Positions 8,733 to 17,300 of a stretch of 64,000 nucleotides of DNA are shown here, piece after piece. A program made the translations under genes and the position numbers. This DNA is from Candidatus Nitrosopumilus sp. (lineage in GTDB: Archaea > Thermoproteota > Nitrososphaeria > Nitrososphaerales > Nitrosopumilaceae): the NCBI GenBank assembly GCA_003331425.1, contig QOOS01000002.1:110743-174742 (forward strand), in the 5' to 3' direction. The notes under the pieces are model-generated. The model saw only the letters and a program-made list of their open reading frames with translations. It was not told the DNA's origin and did no database searches. Positions within the stretch are counted from its first letter, which is position 1. The number at the start of each line of letters is the position of its first letter.

Positions 8733-9851
8733 TTGAGTCAGACTACTGAACAGATACAAAAAAGTGATATTAAAGATATTTTAGAAAATTCTCTTAAGGG
8801 TGTTAGACCTGGACCTGAGGATATTTTGAGACTTTTGAAATCTGACGATGTTCATTTAATGGGATTAGTTTCTGGTTATTTATCCAAAAAACAATTTGGC
8901 AATAAGGCCTCATTTGTAAATAATATTATTTTGAATTATACTAATGTCTGTATCACGGATTGTAAATTCTGTGCATTTTATAGATCACCTGGTGCTGAAG
9001 ACTCTTACACTTTATCTCTTGATGAGATTGAAACTCGTGTAAAGACTTCTTATGAAATGTTTAAGATTCGTCAGGTTTTGATCCAAGGCGGACACAATCC
9101 AAGTTTAAAAATTGAATATTATGAGGATGCATTCAAAATGATTCGTAAAAAATTTCCAACTGTTGGTGTACATGGATTATCTACATCTGAAATTGACATG
9201 ATTGCTCGAGTTGAAAAATCATCTACAAAAGAAATTCTATCTCGATTAAAAGATGCAGGTTTACAATCTATTCCTGGTGCAGGTGCTGAAATTTTAACTG
9301 ACTCTGTTAAAGAAATTATTAGTCCTAAGAAAATTTCTAGTGCTGATTGGATTAGAATAATGGACGAAGCACATTCTCTAGGTATTCCTGGTTCTGCTAC
9401 AATGATGTATGGCAGTGTTGAAAATAATAATGATATTGTGGAACACTTTTCAAAAATTGTAAAATTACAAGAAAAGACTAATGGCTTTATGGCTTTCATC
9501 CCTTGGAATTTTGAACCTAATAATACTCTGATGCAAGATGAGGGTATTGTTGATTATGGTACTGGGGGAATTCAACTTTTGAAAATGATTGCAATTTCTA
9601 GATTGGTTTTAGATGGACTAATCCCACACATTCAATCTTCTTGGTTAACTAATGGGGTTGGAATGGCACAACTTGCTTTACAATATGGTGCTGATGATTT
9701 TGGTGGCACTTTAATTGGTGAAGAAGTTGTATCTTGTACTGGTGCACGTTCTACTGAATTGACTGATAAAATTATTGTTGATGCTATTCATCAAATTGGT
9801 TATCAAGTTGAAGAAAGAGATAATTTCTATAATCCTATTCGTACCTTATAA
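8733..9851 (+). CDS. mqnC: Radical SAM cyclic dehypoxanthine futalosine synthase (MqnC-like)
   Basis: 372 residues. Radical SAM cluster motif C73-x3-C77-x2-C80 (CITDCKFC) followed by AFYRSPG; the Tyr in CAFYR and the FIPWNFEPNNT segment are typical of MqnC rather than CofH, which reads CAFSR (see the cofH gene at 30256). The reaction is cyclisation of dehypoxanthine futalosine in menaquinone synthesis. Start TTG at 8733. The divergent partner is the aro operon, which makes the chorismate that feeds the futalosine route, and the convergent neighbour is a UbiD decarboxylase. Assignment between MqnC and a CofH paralogue rests on motif reading. Confidence 0.82.
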   Translation: MSQTTEQIQKSDIKDILENSLKGVRPGPEDILRLLKSDDVHLMGLVSGYLSKKQFGNKASFVNNIILNYTNVCITDCKFCAFYRSPGAEDSYTLSLDEIETRVKTSYEMFKIRQVLIQGGHNPSLKIEYYEDAFKMIRKKFPTVGVHGLSTSEIDMIARVEKSSTKEILSRLKDAGLQSIPGAGAEILTDSVKEIISPKKISSADWIRIMDEAHSLGIPGSATMMYGSVENNNDIVEHFSKIVKLQEKTNGFMAFIPWNFEPNNTLMQDEGIVDYGTGGIQLLKMIAISRLVLDGLIPHIQSSWLTNGVGMAQLALQYGADDFGGTLIGEEVVSCTGARSTELTDKIIVDAIHQIGYQVEERDNFYNPIRTL

Positions 9852-11303
9852 TCCGTATTCAGACCATTTTGAATCAACTAGATTCTTTGTTTTCTCATCA
9901 ACTTTTACTTGTTGTTGAATTTCTCGCATGTATCCTTCTTCTTTTGTTTTTTGTGTTGCATCAATTCCCATTTTAGAACCTAAATTAACTAATGGTGATG
10001 CTGGATCTAATGTATCTGTTGGAGTGTTGTTGATAATTATTGTATCTCTTGCAGCATCAGCTCTTGTTGTAATTGCCCAAATTACATCATCCATATCATG
10101 CACATTGATATCTTCATCCACAACAACAAACATTTTGGTTAGTGATAATTGTCCCATTCCCCATAAACCCATCATGACTTTTTTTGCTTGACCTGGATAT
10201 CTTTTTTTGATTGATATTACTGCAAAACCTTGAAACCATCCTGCTGCTGGCATACTGAAATCCACTACTTCTGGATGGAACATTTGTACAAGTGGTAAAA
10301 ATGAACGTTCAATAACTTTTCCAATATATGCATCTTCTAAAATCGGTTTTCCAACAACTGTTGTTACATAAACTGGATTTTTCCTTCTCATTATTCCTGT
10401 TAATGTAAATGTTGGATATGGTTCAACTGGTGTGTAATATCCTGTATGATCTCCAAATGGTCCTTCATCTCTAATATCTTCTGGATCTACATATCCTTCC
10501 AAAACAATTTCTGCATTTGCTGGTACCTCTAAGTCTATTGTTTTACATTTCACTGTCTTGATTCCTTCTTTTCTTGTAATTCCTGCAAATAGATATTTGT
10601 CTAATCCTTCAGGAACTGGTGCAATCGATGAAAAAACTGTTGCAGGTTCCCCTCCAAAAATTATTGCTGTTGGAATTTTTTCTCCTCTATCTTTTGAAAT
10701 ATCTCCATGATTTGCTCCTCTCTTGTGTTTTTGCCAATGCATTGATGCATGAGTTTTATCTATGATTTGCATTCTGTATACTCCTAAATTTCGAACTCCT
10801 GTTTCCGGATGTTTTGTTGCAATTAATCCCAATGTTATGAATCGTCCCGCATCGTTAGGCCATGACTTTATAATTGGTAAATCGTCAAATGATGCATCTG
10901 TTGATGTAATTTCTGTAACTAGTCCACTTGATTCTAATTTTGGAAACGATGCTGTCATTTTTGAAAGTTCTGGTAATTTTTTAATCTTATTTAGAATCCC
11001 TGATGGCATATCCATTTTTGTCATATCTGTAATGCGTTGACCTATTTCTGTAAAATCTGTCATCTCAAGTCCTATCTCCAGTCTCCTCATTGAACCAAAT
11101 GCATTGCCTAAAACTGGCATGCTGTGACCTTTTACATTTTCAAAAAGAACAGCTGGACCGTTGGAATACATTTCTCTTCTTAAAATTTCTGCAATTTCTA
11201 AATCTGGATCTACTTCTGTTTTGACCCTTTTTAGCTCACCTTGTTTTTCAAGTTCCTTGATAAATTCTTGAGTATCTTGTATCGGCACACTCAAGCTCCT
11301 CAT
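9846..11303 (-). CDS. UbiD-family prenyl-FMN decarboxylase, probable menaquinone pathway
   Basis: 485 residues, the usual UbiD length. Recognisable parts are the N-terminal QEFIKELEKQGELKRV, GDHTGYYTP near 283-291 (prFMN and active-site segment, with the conserved E-x-P-F-G-D-H-T pattern EGPFGDHT) and EDAYIGKVIERSFLPLVQ. UbiD enzymes decarboxylate aromatic or unsaturated acids with prenylated FMN. Its end overlaps mqnC by 6 bases in convergent orientation, and futalosine-route organisms need a UbiD-like decarboxylase for the naphthoate, so a menaquinone role is inferred. No UbiX partner is in the window. Confidence 0.85.
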   Translation of the reverse strand: MRSLSVPIQDTQEFIKELEKQGELKRVKTEVDPDLEIAEILRREMYSNGPAVLFENVKGHSMPVLGNAFGSMRRLEIGLEMTDFTEIGQRITDMTKMDMPSGILNKIKKLPELSKMTASFPKLESSGLVTEITSTDASFDDLPIIKSWPNDAGRFITLGLIATKHPETGVRNLGVYRMQIIDKTHASMHWQKHKRGANHGDISKDRGEKIPTAIIFGGEPATVFSSIAPVPEGLDKYLFAGITRKEGIKTVKCKTIDLEVPANAEIVLEGYVDPEDIRDEGPFGDHTGYYTPVEPYPTFTLTGIMRRKNPVYVTTVVGKPILEDAYIGKVIERSFLPLVQMFHPEVVDFSMPAAGWFQGFAVISIKKRYPGQAKKVMMGLWGMGQLSLTKMFVVVDEDINVHDMDDVIWAITTRADAARDTIIINNTPTDTLDPASPLVNLGSKMGIDATQKTKEEGYMREIQQQVKVDEKTKNLVDSKWSEYGL

Positions 11304-11348
11304 AAATCAGGTATAAGCTTAACTGGATTTTTTGCACTTTGTTACTAT

Positions 11349-11771
11349 TTACATTGGTGGTAGTTCTGTTTTTTTATCATGACCACCAGAACCAAATTTA
11401 CAGTAAAAACACAATTCTGATTCCATGTATTTCAATTGTTCAATTTGGATTGCACCTAATTTTAGTGCAATTTTTGTTAATATCCTATATTTCAATGGCA
11501 TTGCTGGGATTACTTCATCTAGATATACTCTGTAGTGATCTGGACAAAACTTTAGTGTGACTTTGGAAGGCTCTTTACCTTTTTCATTAACTTGTTTTGT
11601 GAAATTGATTTGTTCTCTAATGTATTCGTGTTTTGGACATGGACAATTTCTTCCACCTGGATGTTTGTATGCCGGTGTATTTTTCCAATCAAAATCTGGA
11701 TATTCTTTTTCAAAGTCGTCCATACGAAAGAACATCTGATTAAACATATAAAATTGATCATTTTTGTACAC
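11349..11771 (-). CDS. Conserved hypothetical cysteine-rich protein
   Basis: 140 residues, family not recognised. It carries possible metal ligands in three groups: NCPCPKHEY near 55-62, FCPDHYRVY near 86-94 and CFYCKFGSGGHDKK near 122-135. This spacing suggests a zinc or iron-sulfur site. The GTG at 11771 is taken as start because a TATA-like TTTATGTA lies about 25 bases upstream; ATG codons at 11747 or 11735 would give proteins 8 or 12 residues shorter. It is divergent from the TLPKG-repeat gene, with which it shares a short promoter region. Confidence 0.7.
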   Translation of the reverse strand: MYKNDQFYMFNQMFFRMDDFEKEYPDFDWKNTPAYKHPGGRNCPCPKHEYIREQINFTKQVNEKGKEPSKVTLKFCPDHYRVYLDEVIPAMPLKYRILTKIALKLGAIQIEQLKYMESELCFYCKFGSGGHDKKTELPPM

Positions 11772-11819
11772 CTAGTTCAAACCAAATGTACATAAACCCC
11801 GAATTAGGCATCAAAATTA

Positions 11820-12734
11820 ATGGCAGCTGCTAAAAAGCAAACAAAAAAAGATCTTGAAGACAAGATTGCCGAATTAGAAGCAAAATTAAATCAATTATCT
11901 GATCAGCTAACCAAAAAACCAGCAGAAACTAAACCTGCTGAGGTAAAACCAGCTGAGACAGCTAAGCCAAAACCTACACTTCCAAAAGGTTCCACACCAA
12001 AACCAAAGGAAGCTCCAAAACCAGCTGAGACAGCAAAACCAAAACCTACACTTCCAAAAGGTTCCACACCAAAACCACAAGAAGCACCTAAAGAGGTTCC
12101 AAAACCAGCTGAGAAAGCATCTGCTCCAACAACTGTACAAGATGCATTAGAGGATGCATACATGAATGCAGCAATGACTGATTTCCATCAGTACAGAGCA
12201 AAAGTCACTGGATACACACCAGCACCTAACAGATACTTTGTTAGAGGCACAGCTCCAGTAGGTAAAATCCCAACTAAAAATTGGAATGATCAAAAAGCAA
12301 CAGTAACTGGTTACACACAACCATCAGAACAATACTTTGCAACAAGACCTAGACTTGCATATCATCCACCTCAAAAACGATTTGGAAGTTTCAGTGGTGT
12401 AAATATGACTGCTGAAGGTGTATCTGCAAAAGCAACTACTCAAGAAGCTCCACCACCACAAGTTTCTGAACAAGCTCCACCACCACAAACTGCTCCAAGC
12501 AATGATGGTAAATCCAAACAAGACAAATTATCAGACTATGAAGCTGATTATTTGAAAAGATTGGAACAGCAAAAAATTGATGATGCAAAAGCCGCAGCAG
12601 AAGCAGCAGCAGCAGAAGCAGCTGCAAAAGTATCTGCTAATAAGAAAGGTGGTGCATTACCAAAAGGATTTGAAGCAAAAGCAGAACCAGAACCAGCTAA
12701 ATCTTCAAGAGGTACACTTCCAAAAGGTTTCTAA
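11820..12734 (+). CDS. Coiled-coil protein with TLPKG repeats and TLPKGF tail
   Basis: 304 residues, no signal peptide or membrane segment; family not recognised. Residues 5-32 form a coiled coil (DLEDKIAELEAKLNQLSDQL). Residues 33-100 are a Lys/Pro/Ala-rich linker with two 24-residue repeats containing KPKPTLPKGSTPKP. A central part carries two similar units, VTGYTPAPNRYF and VTGYTQPSEQYF. A Gln/Pro-rich stretch and an alanine-rich helix follow, then ALPKGFEAK and the C-terminus SSRGTLPKGF. The last ten residues are identical to the tail of the membrane protein at 52441-53862. ATG start at 11820. Codon use looks strongly biased, as in an abundant protein. A scaffold or adaptor role is only a guess. 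Confidence 0.85.
   Translation: MAAAKKQTKKDLEDKIAELEAKLNQLSDQLTKKPAETKPAEVKPAETAKPKPTLPKGSTPKPKEAPKPAETAKPKPTLPKGSTPKPQEAPKEVPKPAEKASAPTTVQDALEDAYMNAAMTDFHQYRAKVTGYTPAPNRYFVRGTAPVGKIPTKNWNDQKATVTGYTQPSEQYFATRPRLAYHPPQKRFGSFSGVNMTAEGVSAKATTQEAPPPQVSEQAPPPQTAPSNDGKSKQDKLSDYEADYLKRLEQQKIDDAKAAAEAAAAEAAAKVSANKKGGALPKGFEAKAEPEPAKSSRGTLPKGF
11949..12076 (+). repeat. Two-copy 72-base tandem repeat encoding the KPTLPKG linker
   Basis: Bases 11949-12005 recur with few changes at 12021-12076, a 72-base period that keeps the reading frame and gives two 24-residue units. Part of the second unit (12033-12061) is identical over 29 bases to 53755-53783 in the membrane protein gene 41 kb away. Confidence 0.85.
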
Positions 12735-12748
12735 CCTTTTCTTTATTT

Positions 12749-13228
12749 TTATTCTTTAAAATCTTCTAAAACTAAAAGGGCATGTCCTTTAGGTTTGACC
12801 TTTGGATATGTTTTGAAAATTTTCCCTTTTTCATTAACTAAAAATGAACTTCTAGTAACACCCATGTATTCTCGCCCCATGAATTTTTTCATTCCCCAAA
12901 CACCAAATAGTTTGGAAACTTCTTTTTCTGAATCTGATAATAATACGTATTTGATTCCCATTTTAGTACAGAATTTTTTATGGGAATCTACATCATCTGG
13001 ACTAATTCCAATAATTTCAATATCTTCTTTTTGAAATTTTTTATATTCTGTTGAAAATTCATCTGCTTGAGTTGAACATCCTGGAGTGAAGTCTTTTGGA
13101 TAAAAGTAAATGACATGTTTTTTTCCTTTGAAATCTGTTGATTTTATCTTATTTCCTTCTGAATCATTTAAAGTAAATTTTGGAACTGAATCTCCTTCCT
13201 CTAACATACTATTTTTTTTGAAATTCAT
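12749..13228 (-). CDS. Peroxiredoxin, BCP/PrxQ type
   Basis: 159 residues with a thioredoxin fold; reduces hydroperoxides. The peroxidatic cysteine is C51 in PKDFTPGCSTQ. The second cysteine five residues later that many BCP proteins use as resolving cysteine is absent (STQADEF), but C87 in HKKFCTKMG could serve, or the enzyme may be one-Cys. Start is ATG at 13228; an ATG at residue 8 (MLEEGDSVPKF) is an alternative and would begin nearer the conserved domain. It is convergent with the TLPKG-repeat gene, with a 14-base gap. Confidence 0.92.
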   Translation of the reverse strand: MNFKKNSMLEEGDSVPKFTLNDSEGNKIKSTDFKGKKHVIYFYPKDFTPGCSTQADEFSTEYKKFQKEDIEIIGISPDDVDSHKKFCTKMGIKYVLLSDSEKEVSKLFGVWGMKKFMGREYMGVTRSSFLVNEKGKIFKTYPKVKPKGHALLVLEDFKE

Positions 13229-13326
13229 TATTTATAGAAATTGACCGTTTTCATCATGGTACTAGTATGTTCTAAGATCTAATCTCAATCCAATTGTTTA
13301 TATTGAAATCCCTTGGGAATTTCGTG

Positions 13327-14040
13327 ATGGTTAACACTCGCGCATGGCTTGCTGAAGCAATTGCAACGTTTGGACTTGTATTCTTTGGTCCATTATCTGT
13401 AATTTTAGCTGCAGCATACTTTGGTGAAGGGTTGTCCACAGAAGCCGTAATTTTCATTTCATTAGGTCACGGTGGTGCAATTGCATTAATGGTATATGCA
13501 TTTGGTCACGTTTCAGGGGCTCACATTAACCCAGCAGTAACAATTCCTATGATGATTACTAAAAAAATTGGTGTCAAAGATGGAATTGGATATATTCTAT
13601 TTCAAATAATTGGTGCAGTTATTGCAACCGCCACATTGGCTGTAATATTTCCAGAAATTGGAAAACAAGTATTATGGGGTGCTCATGGTGGTCCAAGTGA
13701 AATCATTAATGGCAGTTTAATTTCTGCTGTTGTTTTAGAGGCAATTTTCACATTCTTCTTAGTAGTTGTAATTTTTATGACTGCTGTTCACAAAAAGGCA
13801 CCAAAGAGTGTTTATGGTGCAGCAATCGGTGGTATGGTTTTCTTATTACACTTAGTCGGCGTACCATTAACTGGTGCATCTATGAATCCAGCAAGATCAT
13901 TTTCTCCTGCATTAATTTCAGGTGATGCTGGATTATGGGAAGTTCAATGGATTTATTGGGTTGGTCCAATCATCGGCGGTATAATTGGTGGTGCTTTGAT
14001 GACTTTCATTTACGTTAACAAAGCAGAAAAAGAAGATTAA
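13327..14040 (+). CDS. MIP-family channel (aquaporin type)
   Basis: Six-helix membrane channel of 237 residues. Both half-helix signatures are present: HINPAVT in the first half and SMNPARSFSPAL in the second. NPARS rather than NPARD argues for a water-selective aquaporin over a glycerol facilitator. Start set at ATG 13327 (MVNTRAWLAEAIATFGLVFFG); longer in-frame starts would add a non-conserved leader. Possible substrates in an ammonia oxidiser include water or small neutral solutes; the specificity is not readable with certainty. Confidence 0.92.
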   Translation: MVNTRAWLAEAIATFGLVFFGPLSVILAAAYFGEGLSTEAVIFISLGHGGAIALMVYAFGHVSGAHINPAVTIPMMITKKIGVKDGIGYILFQIIGAVIATATLAVIFPEIGKQVLWGAHGGPSEIINGSLISAVVLEAIFTFFLVVVIFMTAVHKKAPKSVYGAAIGGMVFLLHLVGVPLTGASMNPARSFSPALISGDAGLWEVQWIYWVGPIIGGIIGGALMTFIYVNKAEKED

Positions 14041-14081
14041 TTTTCTAAATCCCAACATTTTTAAAAATTTAAAATTATTTT

Positions 14082-14522
14082 TTGATATTGTCCTCAAATG
14101 AACTATTTGAATTATTTATCATTGAATTTGAAAAATTAGAAAATTTGGTAAATAAATTGAATTCTGAAAATGAATTACCTGTAAATCAAATTGTTGAGAT
14201 TTACTATCAAATTACAAATGTCTCATCAATGATTGAGGTAATGAAACAACAAATTGATAAATCTGATTTAAGTTCTTTTGAAAAAATCTCAAATGTCGAA
14301 AATTTTATTTCTAAAAAATTTAATTCTACTATTCATCCTAAAATTATGAATAATATTGAAAATTCTATTTCTGAAATTACTAAGAATTTACAATCTTTAG
14401 ATTCTGATCAAAAATCAAAGGAAATTATTGAAAATGAGGCTAAATTATATGAAAAATTGCGTGAAATAATGAGTACAAAAGAATTTGTAAAACAATATGC
14501 TGCAGGTTTATCTGATGATTGA
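14082..14522 (+). CDS. Hypothetical helical protein
   Basis: 146 residues, not recognised. Composition is Glu/Lys/Asn/Ser-rich and helical (FIIEFEKLENLVNKLNSE, NSISEITKNLQSL), so a coiled-coil bundle is likely; no cysteines, no membrane segment. Start TTG at 14082, with another TTG two codons later. Its stop overlaps the start of the following methyltransferase-like gene by 8 bases, so the two are probably translated together and may act together. Confidence 0.65.
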   Translation: MILSSNELFELFIIEFEKLENLVNKLNSENELPVNQIVEIYYQITNVSSMIEVMKQQIDKSDLSSFEKISNVENFISKKFNSTIHPKIMNNIENSISEITKNLQSLDSDQKSKEIIENEAKLYEKLREIMSTKEFVKQYAAGLSDD

Positions 14523-15354
14523 AAAACTTGCTGAAAATTTAATTAATTTAAAAAAAGAATTTGCCTCTAATTATGATGGGTCTAGTCAAATTCAAGAATT
14601 TCTCCCACTTTCTAACTCTGATTTATTTCCCATTGATAAAGAAGAACTAAAATTACTTCATGAGTTTGCAGAAAAAAATCCTATTTACTATAATTCATTT
14701 GAAACAATACTTGGTGGAATTCCTTGTATTGTATATGAAGGTGATATTAACAAATACTGGCTAAATAGTATTCAACATAATTCAAGTCATGCACCTTTTT
14801 CTCCTACTTGGATTATGTCTGCATATATTATGACATTATTTGCAAAAGAGTATGGTTATTCCCAAATAATTGATATTGGTTCTGGTGATGGAAGAATTGC
14901 GTATTGTGGTAAGGTCATAGGTGTTGAGTCATATAGTATTGAACTTGATAATCAATTAACTGATCTTCAAAAATCCCTTAGTACAAATGTTAATTTTAAT
15001 CCTTATTGTTTTGACGCAACTCAATTTGATTATTCTTCATTAAATTTAACCATACCATTATTCTTCATCGGTGGACTTGCTCAAATGGGTGGTGTTGAAT
15101 TAGCAACAGGTGTTTTGAAAAAAATTGAATCTGAATTTAATTTACTACATAACTCTGGTTGGATTTTTGCAGGTACTGTGTCAAAAAAATATCGTGCAGA
15201 TCCAAAAAATATGTCTGGTTGGGGAAGTTTTATTGAAAATAATTCTTTAAAATTAATGCAAAGTGTTTCTTTACCTACTGCTTGGTCGTTTAAGGAATTA
15301 GATGAGACCCAATACATTTTTTCAAAATTTCATAGTAATAGCAATCCAAATTAA
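14515..15354 (+). CDS. Class I methyltransferase-like protein
   Basis: About 279 residues from the ATG at 14515. The central segment SQIIDIGSGDGRIAY followed by a strand ending in SIELD matches motifs I and II of Rossmann methyltransferases (GxGxG, then acidic residue binding the ribose). The rest, including IPLFFIGGLAQMGGVELATGVL, is not diagnostic and the substrate is unknown. The ATG overlaps the previous stop (ATGATTGA), so it is coupled to the helical protein gene. An ATG 18 bases upstream is possible but would lie deeper in the previous gene. Confidence 0.7.
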   Translation: MIEKLAENLINLKKEFASNYDGSSQIQEFLPLSNSDLFPIDKEELKLLHEFAEKNPIYYNSFETILGGIPCIVYEGDINKYWLNSIQHNSSHAPFSPTWIMSAYIMTLFAKEYGYSQIIDIGSGDGRIAYCGKVIGVESYSIELDNQLTDLQKSLSTNVNFNPYCFDATQFDYSSLNLTIPLFFIGGLAQMGGVELATGVLKKIESEFNLLHNSGWIFAGTVSKKYRADPKNMSGWGSFIENNSLKLMQSVSLPTAWSFKELDETQYIFSKFHSNSNPN

Positions 15355-15376
15355 GTGCACAAATCTCAATGTTCTT

Positions 15377-15450
15377 GGACGTATAGCTCAGCTTGGATAG
15401 AGCGATAGATTGCGGATCTATAGGTCGTGGGTTCGAATCCCATTGCGCCC
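15377..15450 (+). tRNA. tRNA-Arg (anticodon GCG)
   Basis: Cloverleaf: acceptor GGACGTA with TGCGCCC, D arm GCTC/GAGC, anticodon stem ATAGA/TCTAT with loop TTGCGGA (anticodon GCG, reads CGC), five-base variable loop, T arm GTGGG-TTCGAAT-CCCAT. The third acceptor pair is an A-C mismatch as written. CCA is not encoded. No intron. Confidence 0.93.
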
Positions 15451-15487
15451 TGTTTATTCTTAAATATGATCACTTCTCAATAAATTG

Positions 15488-15886
15488 ATGAGCCGCCAAG
15501 ATTTTGAGTCTTCATTGATTTTAGTTAAAGACATTATGACTAAAGCACTTATTTCTGTGCCTGGTGAAACTACTGTTTTTCAAGTAGCAAAGATGATGGA
15601 GCAAGGTGGAATTGGTGCGGTTCTTGTAAAGAATAATGATAAACTTCATGGAATAATTACTGATAGAGATTATGCTACAAAGATTGTATGTAATAATCTG
15701 CCTTCTGATACACCTGTTGAAAAAATAATGTCTTCTCCATTAATTACAATAAATTATGATGAAACTATTTCTGCAGCAGCAAAAAGAATGACTGATAAAA
15801 AAATTAGAAAACTTGGAGTTACTGATAATGGAAAAGTAATTGGATTAATCACATCAACTGATTTGGTTACTCAACTTACTAAATGA
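15488..15886 (+). CDS. CBS-domain protein
   Basis: 132 residues forming one Bateman module: first CBS repeat from VKDIMTKALISVPGETTVFQVAKMM through GIITDRDYATKIV, second from VEKIMSSPLITINYDETISAAAKRM through GLITSTDLVTQL. No catalytic domain is attached. Such proteins bind adenosine nucleotides and act as energy or ionic sensors for partners; the partner here is unknown. ATG at 15488 preferred over a TTG one codon upstream. It lies 38 bases after tRNA-Arg. Confidence 0.9.
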   Translation: MSRQDFESSLILVKDIMTKALISVPGETTVFQVAKMMEQGGIGAVLVKNNDKLHGIITDRDYATKIVCNNLPSDTPVEKIMSSPLITINYDETISAAAKRMTDKKIRKLGVTDNGKVIGLITSTDLVTQLTK

Positions 15887-16312
15887 TTAAAACGTTTTAG
15901 TTTTTCTAAGAAAAACCGTTACTGATATCATATAACATGTTGTTGCAATAACCTCTGAAATTATGGATGCAAGATATGGTTCAATTCCTATTTCCAAAAA
16001 GTAATACAAACTTGGCCATCTGATTCCTAAATATATTATCTCACCTACACCAAATGAAGAAATTAATTTTAATAATTCTTTTTTTATTAATTTTGATTCC
16101 ATAGTTTTGTATCTTTTCCTGTTGTCTATGTAAAACAAACTAGAGAATAATCCGAAGTAAATGACATATCCGATAATTATTGTTATGGTTGTTGTTTGAT
16201 AATTTTCATAATCTGCTAATAATTGAGCAGCAACAGCTGATAATGATGCAGACGCAATAAAACAAATTATGAAATTTCTATTAATTTGTAATAACTGCTT
16301 ATTTATCTTCAT
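15887..16312 (-). CDS. Small four-helix membrane protein (GtrA-like)
   Basis: 141 residues with four predicted membrane helices near 13-33, 40-62, 80-100 and 112-135, separated by a basic loop (IDNRKRYKTMESKLIKKELLK). The organisation resembles GtrA-type proteins implicated in moving lipid-linked sugars, and thus possibly glycosylation, but no decisive motif is visible. It ends directly against the CBS gene in convergent orientation. Confidence 0.6.
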   Translation of the reverse strand: MKINKQLLQINRNFIICFIASASLSAVAAQLLADYENYQTTTITIIIGYVIYFGLFSSLFYIDNRKRYKTMESKLIKKELLKLISSFGVGEIIYLGIRWPSLYYFLEIGIEPYLASIISEVIATTCYMISVTVFLRKTKTF

Positions 16313-16362
16313 AATTAATTGAATTTTTTAGAATTAATATTCTGTATTAATTATAGGGAATT

Positions 16363-16917
16363 ATGAAAAAAAGATGTGAATGGGCTAAAAATGAGCCTAA
16401 TTTGACGTACCATGATGTTGAATGGGGTGTTCCTCAACATGATGATCAAAAATTGTTTGAATTTTTAATTTTAGAAGGTGCTCAAGCTGGATTATCTTGG
16501 ACTACTATTCTTAATCGGCGAAATGGATATCGTGAGGCTTTTTGCAATTTTGATGTTAATCTTGTTTCAAAACTCAATCAAAAAGATATTGAAAAATTAA
16601 TGCAAAATCCATTAATTATTAGAAATAAACTCAAAATTAATTCTGCAATCAATAATGCTAAGCACTTTATTAAAATTCAAAAACAATTTGGAACTTTTGA
16701 TAAATATCTGTGGGGATTTGTAAATTACAAACCTATTAAAAATAAATTCAAAACATATTCTGATTTACCTCCATATACTGAACTTTCTGAAAAACTTAGT
16801 GTTGAACTTAAAAAACATGGATTTACTTTTGTTGGACCTACAATCTGTTATGCATTTATGCAAGCCATAGGGATGGTTAATGATCATACCACTAATTGCT
16901 TCAAATATTTGAAATAA
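16363..16917 (+). CDS. tag: DNA-3-methyladenine glycosylase I
   Basis: 184 residues, standard Tag length. Removes 3-methyladenine from alkylated DNA. The N-terminal CEWAKNEPNLTYHDVEWGVP contains the first zinc ligands (C5, H17), and the C-terminal NDHTTNCFKY supplies the other two (H175, C179): the zinc snap of this family. EGAQAGLSWTTILNRR near 38-53 is the conserved helix-hairpin region with the base-recognition residues. ATG start with a short AT-rich upstream region. Confidence 0.95.
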   Translation: MKKRCEWAKNEPNLTYHDVEWGVPQHDDQKLFEFLILEGAQAGLSWTTILNRRNGYREAFCNFDVNLVSKLNQKDIEKLMQNPLIIRNKLKINSAINNAKHFIKIQKQFGTFDKYLWGFVNYKPIKNKFKTYSDLPPYTELSEKLSVELKKHGFTFVGPTICYAFMQAIGMVNDHTTNCFKYLK

Positions 16918-16984
16918 TTATTGTCTATAATGCATTAAATTTTAAAAAGATCATAGATAAATTTAAGAAAATCATTAAGGGTTA

Positions 16985-17242
16985 GTGACAAAATTAGATC
17001 CAATTGTTGAAAAATTAATTAGAGAAGCCACAAATAAATTGGAAAAAAGAAATTTGTCTCTTCAAAATTCTGTTGATGATTTTGAAAAAGAACTTCCAAA
17101 ACATGAATCATTTCCAACATCCAAAGATATGCTTACTTCCTATATTGGAATTTACCAAAATGAAATTGCTGTAAATACAAGCATCTTAGAAATATTGAGC
17201 AAAGCTGATGACATCTTGCTAAGATATGATGTGGAAAATTAA
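16985..17242 (+). CDS. Hypothetical small helical protein
   Basis: 85 residues from GTG at 16985; not recognised. Charged and helical (LIREATNKLEKRNLSLQ, VDDFEKELPKHE), no cysteines, no membrane segment. It is followed 58 bases later by the carbonic-anhydrase-like gene on the same strand. No function can be assigned. Confidence 0.6.
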   Translation: MTKLDPIVEKLIREATNKLEKRNLSLQNSVDDFEKELPKHESFPTSKDMLTSYIGIYQNEIAVNTSILEILSKADDILLRYDVEN

Positions 17243-17300
17243 TTTTTTATTATATAGTGTTTTTCCTAAAATTTAATATTTGTAATAATTTTCAGTAATA

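Noticed and set aside
8733..9851. Calling this gene cofH
   Set aside because: The CAFYR and FIPWNFEPNNT motifs differ from the true CofH at 30256, and the UbiD neighbour fits the menaquinone route.
12153..12640. Minus-strand open frames opposite the TLPKG gene
   Set aside because: They consist of Phe/Trp/Cys-rich or Leu-rich low-complexity translations caused by the Lys/Pro/Ala codons on the coding strand.
11820..12734. Collagen- or histone-tail-like assignment for the Lys/Pro-rich protein
   Set aside because: No Gly-x-y pattern and no histone fold; the repeats are specific TLPKG units.
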